From NCBI GenBank assembly GCA_964543295.1, contig CAZIXA010000003.1, forward strand, positions 1 through 64,000: a stretch of 64,000 bases of DNA, written 5' to 3'. Origin of the DNA: AE-B3B sp964543295 (GTDB lineage Bacteria; Aerophobota; Aerophobia; Aerophobales; AE-B3A). Below, piece after piece: positions 16,172-24,488 of this stretch (position 1 is the stretch's first letter; each line of letters begins with the position of its first letter). Made by a program: the position numbers and the translations under genes. The notes under the pieces are model-generated. The model ran no database searches. It was not told where the DNA came from and worked only from the letters and a program-made list of their open reading frames with translations.

Positions 16172-18562
16172 CTACTTCCTCCTGGTGATTCTTCTTCCGA
16201 TGGCATAGGCACGATTGTCATACGAACCGACATAGACAATTCCCTCGGCTACCGCAGGGGAGGAGAAAACATCATGGCGGGTCCGGTATTTCCAGAGAAG
16301 TTTCCCTGATTTAGCATCGAGGGCATAGAGGTGGTTGTCAGCCGAGCCCACATAGANNNNNNNNNNNNNNNNNNNNNNNNNNNNNNNNNNNNNNNNNNNN
16401 NNNNNNNNNNNNNNNNNNNNNNNNNNNNNNNNNNNNNNNNNNNNNNNNNNNNNNNNGTGGTTGTCAGCCGAGCCCACATAGACAATTCCCTCGGCTACCG
16501 CAGGGGAGGAGAAAACATCATCTCCTGTCTCATATTTCCAGAGAAGCTTCCCTGATTTAGCATCGAGGGCATAGAGGTGGTTGTCAGCCGAGCCCACATA
16601 GACAATTCCCTCGGCTACCGCAGGGGAGGAGCGAATATCATTCTCGGTCTCATACTTCCAGAGAAGCTTCCCTGATTTAGCATCGAGAGCGTAAAGACTG
16701 TCATCGTAGGAGCCCACATAGACAATTCCCTCGGCTACCGCAGGGGAGGAGGAGATATCATTCTCGGTCTCATATTTCCAGAGAAGCTTCCCTGATTTAG
16801 CATCGAGAGCGTAAAGACTGTCATCGTAGGAGCCCACATAGACAATTCCCTCGGCTACCGCAGGGGAGGAGGAGATATCATTCTCGGTCTCATATTTCCA
16901 GAGAAGCTTCCCTGATTTAGCATCGAGAGCGTAAAGACTGTCATCGTAGGAGCCCACATAGACAATTCCCTCGGCTACCGCAGGGGAGGAGAAAACATCA
17001 TCTCCCGTCCGGTACGTCCAGAGAAGCGCTACCTCTCCTTTGGGACCTCCCGAAAGGGTTGTCCCTGATCGTCCCAAATCATAACCGAACATAGGCCAGT
17101 GGTCTTTAGGTTCGGCAACAATCACCCAGATTCTGTTCTTGACCTTAAGCCCTTTCTGATCGGTGACCATTACCTCTAGGAGGTGATCTCCTGGTGAGGA
17201 AGGGCCTTTGTATCTAACCTGGGAGCCTGATCCTTCGATAGAACCGGCACTGACAGACCACTCGTAGGAAAGACGATCCCCGTCAGGATCCTCGGCCTCA
17301 CAGGTGACCAGAGTGGTTTTTCCCGCTTCCAGCGTGCGTGCATAGGCAGCCAAACTTATTATCTCCGGGGGCCTATTGGCAGGTTGAACCATAATGGTAA
17401 GGGATCCTTTCACTTTGGCTCCCCGCTCATCGGTGAGAGTTACCTCCAATGAGTAGTTCCCTGAAGAGGAGGGAGCCTTGTATTTTACCTGAGCCCCCTC
17501 ACCCTCGATAGAGCCTTGGCTGACAGACCACTCATAGGAGAGGGCTTCCCCATCGGGATCCTGAGCTTGGCAGGTAACAAGAGAGATTTCTTCTGGTTTC
17601 AGGGTTTCTGGTTGCGCGGTAAGAGAGAGTATGTTAGGCGGAATATTGGGAAAAAGAGACGCGGAAAGTGAGGATATCTCAAGGATCTCGAGAGAGGAGA
17701 GGGACAAGGTTCCATATTTGGGAGAAAAGGTTACTTGCTTGTCTTCCCAAGCAAGGATATTTCCCCACAGTTCTGTCCCATCCTGGAGCGTGACGAGCAC
17801 CATCCCCTCCTCAGGGGCAGAAAGCTGGCTCGCAGGATAGATGATCTCCCGAATAAGGCCGTACCTTTCAACGAGAAAGACCCCAAAGGGAGCTTCTATT
17901 CTCCAGGCACCCTCGGTAAAGGAGGCAGGCTTTCCCTGGAGAGGAAGATCCTGCCATATCTTCAGACCGGGTTCGCCCAACGAAGGAGCCTTGCCAGTAA
18001 AGCTTATCCCTCTCACCTCGGCTTCCGGTACCTCTAACAACCCATAGTCGCTTTTTACCCGGAATGATCCTTTCTCATAGCGGACCAGCTCACCGACTAT
18101 CTTCTCCCGGGGAAAATCTCCTCTTGATTGAAGGACAATCTGGGCAGACTTTGCCTTGAGATTATCAGGCAGGACGAGCTCACCCGAGTCTTTGGGATTG
18201 AGATAGGAAAGTTCGAGAGGATCCGTAATGATAAGCTTTCCGTAGGGAAGACTAAAGATGAATTTATCTTTCTTTTTTTCTGAAAGCTCTGCTCCCAAAA
18301 GGTTAGTTCCATCTCTGAGAAGCAGACCCCTAGCAGAGATTTTCTCTTTCTGAGGAGTAAAGTAAATTTCCTCTAGAGCATCTAATTCTATAGAAGCCTT
18401 CCCCCAGGGACAGCTCAAGACCATCTCGCCTTCCGCGATGGAGAGAATCTCCCCTGTTAGCTGTTCGCCGGAAGTCAGCTTAATTTGAGTAGTTTCAGCC
18501 AAAGAAGAAAAGAAAAGAGTTGCAGTGGCAGCCCCCAGAAAAAACATAGCAAGCTTCTTCAT
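16172..18562 (-). CDS. Secreted protein with PKD-like domains and PQQ beta-propeller repeats
   Basis: About 796 residues including the N gap. Signal peptide at 1-22 (MKKLAMFFLGAATATLFFSS); ATG preceded by AGGAGGG. Residues 25-300 hold repeated SGEQLTGEI/GTELWGN-type segments like the small domains flanking LamG/PQQ proteins. Two PKD/cadherin-like domains follow (about 310-395 and 398-485), each with CEAEDPDGDRLSYEWSVS-type cores. The rest is PQQ-type propeller blades, SSPAVAEGIVYVGS then LYALDAKSGKLLWKYET, with a 40-residue period. Probably surface or periplasmic binding; no catalytic residue seen. The blade number is uncertain because of the gap. Confidence 0.8.
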   Translation of the reverse strand: MKKLAMFFLGAATATLFFSSLAETTQIKLTSGEQLTGEILSIAEGEMVLSCPWGKASIELDALEEIYFTPQKEKISARGLLLRDGTNLLGAELSEKKKDKFIFSLPYGKLIITDPLELSYLNPKDSGELVLPDNLKAKSAQIVLQSRGDFPREKIVGELVRYEKGSFRVKSDYGLLEVPEAEVRGISFTGKAPSLGEPGLKIWQDLPLQGKPASFTEGAWRIEAPFGVFLVERYGLIREIIYPASQLSAPEEGMVLVTLQDGTELWGNILAWEDKQVTFSPKYGTLSLSSLEILEISSLSASLFPNIPPNILSLTAQPETLKPEEISLVTCQAQDPDGEALSYEWSVSQGSIEGEGAQVKYKAPSSSGNYSLEVTLTDERGAKVKGSLTIMVQPANRPPEIISLAAYARTLEAGKTTLVTCEAEDPDGDRLSYEWSVSAGSIEGSGSQVRYKGPSSPGDHLLEVMVTDQKGLKVKNRIWVIVAEPKDHWPMFGYDLGRSGTTLSGGPKGEVALLWTYRTGDDVFSSPAVAEGIVYVGSYDDSLYALDAKSGKLLWKYETENDISSSPAVAEGIVYVGSYDDSLYALDAKSGKLLWKYETENDISSSPAVAEGIVYVGSYDDSLYALDAKSGKLLWKYETENDIRSSPAVAEGIVYVGSADNHLYALDAKSGKLLWKYETGDDVFSSPAVAEGIVYVGSADNHXXXXXXXXXXXXXXXXXXXXXXXXXXXXXXXXXXYVGSADNHLYALDAKSGKLLWKYRTRHDVFSSPAVAEGIVYVGSYDNRAYAIGRRITRRK
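16220..17015. repeat. 120-bp tandem repeat array (propeller blades) with assembly gap
   Basis: At least seven units of 120 bp encode the PQQ blades. Several neighbouring units (for example 16741-16860 and 16861-16980) are identical in nearly every base, including silent positions. Bases 16357-16456 are 100 Ns, a conventional unknown-size gap, so the true copy number is not known. Confidence 0.9.
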
Positions 18563-19165
18563 CTTACCCTCCTAGTTTTCCTTCTGCTTAATTGTAAGTA
18601 CGCCTACAGTTCAACTTAACAATAGAAGAGGCTATAGGATTTTGCGATTTCTCGGTGATCGTAGAGAATGAACAGATTATTCCACCCATATTACTCTCAA
18701 TTATCTTATTTTTGGTTACGATGTCAACAATGCCCGTTGACCCAATCTCGATCCTCTTTGTTCGATCCTAGCATCAGGCTAGATTTCGCGAGAAATACAA
18801 ATTACTGAAGACATGAAAAATTAGAAAGGCAAATAGAGAATTTGAAATTTTGGGCTTTTAGTCCATGTGGTGACTTCATACAGAAGACGACAAGTTGCGA
18901 GGTAATTAAAAAAGGAGTAGAGCCTCAAAGCGGAACGACTAACTGCCTTTAAAAGACAAGATACGTCACAGGTTTTCATTCGCAAATACCTGCTATTCTC
19001 TACGAGGTCTCTGCTCCAGTATTTAATTTAACAAAAGAGAGTTATTAGTCAACCCTCGCTAAATTTTGTGACGCTCTTTTTGACACAAGCCACTTTTCAG
19101 CTAAGATAGACTAGGCTTCTATATTCTTTATCTTCAGGGAATCTAGCCCGTGAGGGAGGCGAAAG
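18563..19165. other. Gene-free stretch
   Basis: About 600 bases. I find no supported gene. A weak third copy of the repeated gene-start remnant lies near 18850-18893. Confidence 0.45.
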
Positions 19166-19510
19166 ATGGCTAAGAAAATCATAGAAAGGATTGCGAAAAA
19201 GCGGCTCAAATGGCATAAGGCTGAGGTAGCTGTGCTTTGGCTCCTCATTGCAATAGCAGCTATTCTTATACCAGCTGGGATAGGCGTATACTTTTGTGTT
19301 GATCACCTGGCCATTACTAAGTATGTTTTTGCAATTCCTGCAAAAAGCTTTGCTGTGTCTCAAGTGAAAATGTTAGGTAATTTTGCTAAAGTTTTGGGAA
19401 TTGTTTTTTCTCTCACTGGTATTGCTGTCATAATCCTGGCATTGGATAGGTTATCTCTTACCAAAAGTGCATATAGAATGGCTTCGTTTGTCACGAAAGA
19501 GAAAGGTTAG
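19166..19510 (+). CDS. Small membrane protein of unknown function
   Basis: 114 residues, ATG preceded by GGGAGGCGAAAG. Basic N-terminus (MAKKIIERIAKKRLKWHKAE), then two membrane segments, about 22-45 (VLWLLIAIAAILIPAGIGVY) and about 75-95 (VLGIVFSLTGIAVIILAL), with a short external loop. No family recognised. Monocistronic, followed by a broken HU gene. Confidence 0.55.
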   Translation: MAKKIIERIAKKRLKWHKAEVAVLWLLIAIAAILIPAGIGVYFCVDHLAITKYVFAIPAKSFAVSQVKMLGNFAKVLGIVFSLTGIAVIILALDRLSLTKSAYRMASFVTKEKG

Positions 19511-19597
19511 GTCTTCTGCAAACGAAGAAATTAAGATCACGGCAAAAATATCAAAATACAGCCAAATAATAGGGGTAGACAAAAGGAAAACCAAAAA

Positions 19598-19869
19598 ATG
19601 AACAAAGCAGGATTAGTAGCGGAAGTAAGCGGTAAAGTGGGTATTACCAAAAAGGATGCCGGGAATGTAGTAGATGCTATAACTAATACTATTACCAACA
19701 CACTGAAAAGGGTGAGAAAGTCACCCTAGTCGGCGTTGGCACTTTTCAGGTTATGACAAGAAAAGCAAGAAGAGGAGTAAATCCTCAAACCAGAAAAACT
19801 GTCCAGATCCCAGCTAAAAAGGTACCTAAGTTTAAACCGGGGAAGGGCCTAAGAGAAAAGGTGAAATAA
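19598..19869 (+). pseudogene. hup: HU-family DNA-binding protein, frameshifted
   Basis: Frame 1 starts MNKAGLVAEVSGKVGITKKD and ends at a TAG. Frame 2 resumes at once with GEKVTLVGVGTFQVMTRKAR, the HU beta-arm (RRGVNPQTRKTVQIPA) and VPKFKPGKGLREKVK. Restoring one A in the AAAA run at 19706-19709 would give an intact HU of about 91 residues. This could be a sequencing error in a homopolymer or a true lesion. HU compacts DNA and is normally present in bacteria. Confidence 0.8.
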
Positions 19870-20348
19870 GCAAAAATAGCTAAAATAAGGTTTTATACTG
19901 ATTCACAACAAAAAAGACGCACATAGAGGCTCATATAGACACTTTCTCAACGCAAGGCAGCCTATAATACGACCTGGGAAAACCTAAAGCTCCTCTATCA
20001 AGAGAATTTTATCAAGCCAGTTAAGGGATAAAGGGATTATTAGACGAGATTATCCTGTGAGAAGACGCTCTCGCTACTCGGGGGCTGCCAAAAAGGTACT
20101 TAGGCCTAAGGACTGGAGGTTAAGAGAGACGCAGGGCAAGAGTAACAAGGTATGTAAAGCTTCCTCAAATCCTATCTCCAAGAAGAGGAGTTTGCGAAAC
20201 TCTTCTTAACGTTAAAGAGGGCAGAAACAATGTCTCTAGAAGATATTGCGAAACTAAAGGAAGCTAGGATTTAAGCTAGTGCAATTGATTTAAAGTAATT
20301 GTATCTAGGTAGAAAATTGGCCAAGAGTAAGAAAGGAGGCTTGGATCA
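19870..20348. other. Gene-poor stretch with a short remnant
   Basis: Plus-strand codons near 20163-20274 read SYLQEEEFAKLFLTLKRAET and end in TAA, with no start codon and no family recognised. Otherwise I see nothing in this stretch. Confidence 0.4.
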
Positions 20349-20657
20349 ATGATAATCACAGCTGTCACTGTTTATGTCAAGCCCGAGAACATTAACGATT
20401 TCATCAGGGCAACCACGGAAAATCATGAAGCCTCAATTGAAGAACCCGGCAATATGAGATTTGATGTACTTCAATGAACGACCGATCCAACAAGGTTTCT
20501 ACTTTATGAGGCTTATGAATCTGAAGAGGCAGCAGCAACTCATAAGAAAACACAACACTATTTGAGATGGGAAAAAACATTTGCCAACTGGACGACAAAA
20601 CCACGCGAAGGTATTCCCCATAGGGTGATTCGTCCCAAAGATAGGAGCAAATGGTGA
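20349..20657 (+). pseudogene. Antibiotic-biosynthesis-monooxygenase-like protein with in-frame TGA
   Basis: 102 codons with one internal stop. Before it: MIITAVTVYVKPENINDFIR, with HEASIEEPGN and RFDVLQ. After it: TDPTRFLLYEAYESEEAAA, then HYLRWEKTFANW. This is the ABM/YgiN/LsrG dimeric barrel, complete apart from TGA at 20475-20477, where relatives carry a variable polar residue. ATG follows AAGGAGG at a long but usable distance. Probably CGA or TCA mutated to TGA; readthrough cannot be excluded. Confidence 0.7.
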
Positions 20658-20862
20658 GTACCAACCTATGTTGGAAGAACAGCAAGAATCTATTTTGGAG
20701 GCAAATTTACTGCTGAGGTAGGAACATTACAATAGGGGGTCTACCCAGAAGGTAGAATTCGCCATCAGCAAAATACTAATCCGTTAACATAAAACCTACC
20801 AAAAGTGGAGAGTGGCGTAGTTAGGCAAATCTCAGTACTTGTCAACCAACTTTTGCAGGAAA

Positions 20863-21136
20863 TTAATTATATAGTTTTTTCTCTAAGGGGAAAAGGGTGC
20901 CTTTATGATTATCCTCTTTCCCCTGAATAAATCTTCGAGCTAGCTCATGGCCAGCTGGGAAATAGATCTTCATTCTTTGTTGTTCTTTCTCAAACTTAGC
21001 CGGAATATCGGTGAGCTTGTTCGTTATGGTCTGAATCCCCAGATCCTCTATCCCAGTCCCTGATAAAACCTTCTTTCTAAAAAGAGAGATAAGGTTATGG
21101 GTAGCGCAGGCGATAAAAAGATAAGCCCAGATACCT
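20863..21136 (-). mobile_element. IS1380/IS4-type transposase C-terminal remnant
   Basis: About 90 codons ending in TAA at 20863: IWAYLFIACATHNLISLFRK, then TNKLTDIPAKFEKEQQRMKI and GHELARRFIQ. This matches the final helices of IS1380/IS1634-like DDE transposases. No catalytic residues remain. It abuts the end of an IS3 remnant. Confidence 0.55.
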
Positions 21137-21149
21137 TAGAAATAAGGTG

Positions 21150-21530
21150 GACCCCATTGTCAAGACACTAATTTGCCATATTTAAGACACAGTCAGGCCT
21201 CTTTTTTTGATTATTGCTGCTAAAATACACCTCAGCTGGTGTTTTATATCTCAGTGATTGATGTGGTCTTTCCTGGTTGTAGAAGTTGATATAGTTACCA
21301 ATACCCTGCTTGGCTTCACTTACTGTGGTATAATCATTAAGATAGACCTCCTCATATTTTACTGAACGCCAGAGTCTCTCATTAAAAACATTGTCCATAG
21401 CTCTTCCTTTTCCATCCATGCTAATTTGGATATTCTTTTTCTCTAAAGGTTCAATAAAAGCTAAACTGGTGAATTGAGAACCCTGATCAGAGTTAAAGAT
21501 CTTAGGAATACCAATGAACAATGCTTTTGT
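21150..21530 (-). mobile_element. IS3-family transposase (OrfB) C-terminal remnant
   Basis: 117 codons from about 21521 to the stop at 21168. FNSDQGSQFTS holds the second catalytic Asp, and the tail has SMDGKGRAMDNVFNERLWRS (catalytic Glu), NFYNQERPHQSLRYKTPAEV. OrfA and the first Asp are missing. TGGACCCC near 21147 may be the element's terminal sequence. Confidence 0.85.
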
Positions 21531-21555
21531 ATAGGAAATTATGCAGATCTAAGAT

Positions 21556-21813
21556 TTGCTAAATCATTCCGGCAGGAAGAAAATACCCTATTTTAGCCTC
21601 ATAGATGCCCTTATTTTGAGAGTTTTTGATGGGAAGGTAAGAAATCATAGCCTTGGCAAGCTTTTCCCTCAACTAATTGATGTTGTTCCTGACCGGCACT
21701 ACAAAGAGTTTGTACTTGGATGTCTCAATCATGCGTCTGTGCTTTTTGGTTCTACATCAGGCGTATGGGCAAGAAAGACTACCTTAAATGCATATTCACT
21801 ACCTCCTGGTTAA
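21556..21813 (+). CDS. Unrecognised protein or fragment
   Basis: 85 residues, MLNHSGRKKIPYFSLIDALI then KVRNHSLGKLFPQLIDVVPD and HYKEFVLGCLNHASVLF. It has the composition of a real protein but no family known to me. The 5' end lies beside an IS3 break, so it may be the C-terminal part of something longer. It overlaps the end of the opposite-strand acetyltransferase by 15 nt. Confidence 0.4.
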   Translation: MLNHSGRKKIPYFSLIDALILRVFDGKVRNHSLGKLFPQLIDVVPDRHYKEFVLGCLNHASVLFGSTSGVWARKTTLNAYSLPPG

Positions 21814-22287
21814 TCTTAATACAACGGAAGTCTCTATTTGTCTTTCAGGAATGTTCCAATATTTTCTTAAAAGTTTGTCCTTTTCCCTAAAAGATGTTAA
21901 CTTAAATCCATGTTTTTCATAAAACCTAATGGCCCAGGTTGCATTCTTCCAAGTTCCTACCAAAATTTTCGAAGATTTAGTTAAATTTATTAGATATTTG
22001 AGCAATTTGCCTCCCACTCCTTTTCTCTGACAGCTTGTAAGTACATAGGCATGCCTTAATAATGTAACATCTTTAACATCTTGGACTCCCATTACTCCAA
22101 CTATTCTTTCTTTCTCTTCCAATCCAAAAAATTCAACGCCAGAGTCAATTTCCTCTCTTAGCTCTTTAGCTGACATGTAAGGCTGTTTCCATCTATCATC
22201 TGGGATTACACCTTTATAAGCTACTGCAGCATCATTTATAATCTCCAGTATACAATTAAACTCCTGAGATAAAAGTTTGCGAATCAT
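21799..22287 (-). CDS. GNAT-family N-acetyltransferase
   Basis: 162 residues. Acetyl-CoA motif A is QRKGVGGKLLKYL (about residue 93), preceded by VGVMGVQDVKDVTLLRHAYV and followed by WAIRFYEKHGF, the classic GNAT beta5-alpha4 signature. Small cytosolic acetyltransferase; substrate unknown. Monocistronic; converges with an unrecognised gene. Confidence 0.85.
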   Translation of the reverse strand: MIRKLLSQEFNCILEIINDAAVAYKGVIPDDRWKQPYMSAKELREEIDSGVEFFGLEEKERIVGVMGVQDVKDVTLLRHAYVLTSCQRKGVGGKLLKYLINLTKSSKILVGTWKNATWAIRFYEKHGFKLTSFREKDKLLRKYWNIPERQIETSVVLRLTRR

Positions 22288-22372
22288 TTTTTAAGAAAAT
22301 CATCTATATTTTAAAAGTAGATCTTGATTCTTTTTCAAAAGGAGCTTTATTTACTTTATAACAGAATCTAAA

Positions 22373-22882
22373 TTATTTAATACAGATCACACGACCACCT
22401 GTCATTTTTTCAAGATCTAAGGGGGTGAGTTTAAAGACTGCATTTGGGTTACCAGCCGCAGCCCAGATTTTCTCATATTGCATAAGATCCTCATCGATGA
22501 ATGTCTTAAGCTTTGCAAGATGAGCAATCGGTGGAACACCACCGATTGAAAAACCAGCTTTCTGGCGGACAAAATCAGCATCTGCTTTCTCAATAGGTTC
22601 ATGAATGAGATCACCTATCTTTTTCTCATTTACACGATTTGAACCACTGGCAACAACTAAGATGGGCCTTTGTTTGTTTTTAGTTTTTAAGATAAGAGAT
22701 TTAGCAATTTGTCCAACCCTACATCCAATAGCTTTAGCTGCTTCACCGGCACTTCGAGTGCTGTGCGGTAGTTCCATTACTTGGTATGAAAAACCAAGAG
22801 CCTTTAGTGTATCCTGAACTTTTTGTGCACCTGCACTTAATGATTTATATTTCATATTTTTTGACGAATGAGGTCTTCCCAT
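22373..22882 (-). CDS. YbaK/ProX-type aminoacyl-tRNA deacylase
   Basis: 169 residues of the YbaK/EbsC fold: THSTRSAGEAAKAIG-like start (seen as PHSTRSAGEAAKAIGC), QIAKSLILK with the conserved Lys, GSNRVNEKKI, FSIGGVPPIAHL and a C-terminal GNPNAVFKLTPLDLEKMTGG. Free-standing editing enzymes of this class hydrolyse mischarged tRNA, mostly Cys- or Ala-tRNA(Pro). An alternative start at MKYKSLS (residue 11) is possible. Confidence 0.88.
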   Translation of the reverse strand: MGRPHSSKNMKYKSLSAGAQKVQDTLKALGFSYQVMELPHSTRSAGEAAKAIGCRVGQIAKSLILKTKNKQRPILVVASGSNRVNEKKIGDLIHEPIEKADADFVRQKAGFSIGGVPPIAHLAKLKTFIDEDLMQYEKIWAAAGNPNAVFKLTPLDLEKMTGGRVICIK

Positions 22883-23153
22883 ACCAAAAGTTCTTAATTT
22901 TTAACCTAGATCTTTGTTTTAATTTATCCTTCCAGGACGGTTTGTCAACATTAAGTAAAAAAAACAACCCGTCGGGACCAGAAAAATTGAAAGTAAGCTT
23001 AGGCTTTAAGGTGCTTTCAGGAGAAATAAAAGAGATATTCTCTATTCCATCTTGAACGTGCTCCTAAAAATTAGTAATTGTTTTACACTACGAGAGGTTT
23101 GTTTGATTTGAAAATACCTTTTGGGAGGGTAAATCCTTTTGAGAAGGGTGGTA

Positions 23154-23681
23154 TTAAGAAAGAATTATTTTTCTTTTTTTCTCTGGCGTATAAACAGAGC
23201 TTCTGCAGTAAGGACAGATGAACTGCTGAACTGTTATCTCTATTTCTTTGTCTTTTTTTAACTGCTCAAATAATCTTTCTGGCCTTATCTTATAGGTGCC
23301 ATTTTTGTAAATCTTCTCAAACCCACAGCGGGGACACTTTGAAGGACGGGTAAGGCTATTTTTCTGAAGATTTAGCTTCCCTTTTAATTTTTTAATTTGC
23401 TTTTCTTTCTCACTGATGATATTGACTAACTCGGCTATCTTCTCTTTTTGTTCTTCAATTGTCTTATCTTTTGCATCCACTTTACCTTTCTTGAACTTAG
23501 GTCCCCGTTTTCTCAGTTTTAGTGCTTGCTCCAGGACATCTAAAGCTTCTCCCATCCAAGTATAAACAGAAGGCCTACTTATCCCATGCTTTTTGGCTAC
23601 GCTTTGAATCTTTTCCCCAGCTATTACCTGGCACACTATAAGAATCTTTTCCTTGATAGATATAGACCTAAAATTTCTCAT
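23154..23681 (-). CDS. HTH plus zinc-ribbon protein, transposon-like
   Basis: 175 residues. Residues 8-45 form a transposase-type HTH (EKILIVCQVIAGEKIQSVAK, HGISRPSVYTWM), residues 70-105 a coiled coil, and 115-165 a zinc ribbon with CPRCGFEKIYKNG and CPYCRSSVY. HTH plus zinc ribbon matches the front of some IS transposases or their OrfA proteins. No DDE domain follows. A 17-mer shared with 15475-15491 lies 70 bp upstream and could be part of an element end. Confidence 0.6.
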   Translation of the reverse strand: MRNFRSISIKEKILIVCQVIAGEKIQSVAKKHGISRPSVYTWMGEALDVLEQALKLRKRGPKFKKGKVDAKDKTIEEQKEKIAELVNIISEKEKQIKKLKGKLNLQKNSLTRPSKCPRCGFEKIYKNGTYKIRPERLFEQLKKDKEIEITVQQFICPYCRSSVYTPEKKRKIILS

Positions 23682-23801
23682 TCTCTTCTGCTCTATATAG
23701 AATAATATTCGACAAGAAAGAGTTTGTCAAGAAAGAAGTGTAAAGTAGTTTAGGAGTGATGTCAAGGAAAAAGCAGAAAAGTTTTTACTTATAAAAATTC
23801 T

Positions 23802-24488
23802 TTAAAGGTAGGCCAGCTTTCCCCGACAGGCCTTGACGCAGAGTCCGCAGATATCATGGCCAATGTTATCTCTTTTTCTGAAATAACGAATTTGCTCAAA
23901 GCAAGCGCCAAGATCAAAATCCTTCTGGCTTTCTTTTATTGCCCCGGCAGGACAGACTGAAAGACACTCCCTGCATGATCCACAGCTCCCTTCCTGTGGT
24001 TGGTCACACTGCAAAGGAAAATCAGTAAGGATAGTAACCAACCTGATTCTTGCCCCATACTCGGGGCTTACCAAAAGATTAGACCTTCCTATCCATCCCA
24101 ATCCTGCTTCGTGGGCAACTTTTTTATGGGAAAGATGCCCTTTTTGCTTCTCCCAATCAAGAACCTGGGAGGCAGGTATAGGAAGAGCCTGCCAGCCTTC
24201 TTCTTGAATAAAGGAGCTAATCTTAAGAGCTAGCCGATCTAGAAAATAGTTAATCTGTCGATAATGATGGAGATATAGTCTGGTGGGTCTATCCTCAAGA
24301 TCCTCGATCACTCTATCGGAAAGCCTAACGGCAAGAGAGATCCCGTATGGTAAAGAATCAACAGTTTCAGGAGAGAGAAAAATAAAGCTATGCTTTAAAG
24401 CTTTTACATTAGCAACTCCAAATAAAGAGGCACCCAAATCCAGACTGTAATCCTTTAGCCTGGAATAGTTCCGGGCCTCATCACCCAT
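23802..24488 (-). CDS. QueG-like double 4Fe-4S protein
   Basis: 228 residues. AGLGWIGRSNLLVSPEYGAR and the two-cluster ferredoxin domain (CGSCRECLSVCPAGAI, then CGLCVKAC) are shared with epoxyqueuosine reductase QueG. It is much shorter than QueG (about 380), with a reduced N-terminal domain and no HEAT repeats, so it may be a relative of different specificity. It overlaps the end of mnmG by 8 nt, hence translational coupling with a tRNA-modification gene. Confidence 0.75.
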   Translation of the reverse strand: MGDEARNYSRLKDYSLDLGASLFGVANVKALKHSFIFLSPETVDSLPYGISLAVRLSDRVIEDLEDRPTRLYLHHYRQINYFLDRLALKISSFIQEEGWQALPIPASQVLDWEKQKGHLSHKKVAHEAGLGWIGRSNLLVSPEYGARIRLVTILTDFPLQCDQPQEGSCGSCRECLSVCPAGAIKESQKDFDLGACFEQIRYFRKRDNIGHDICGLCVKACRGKLAYL

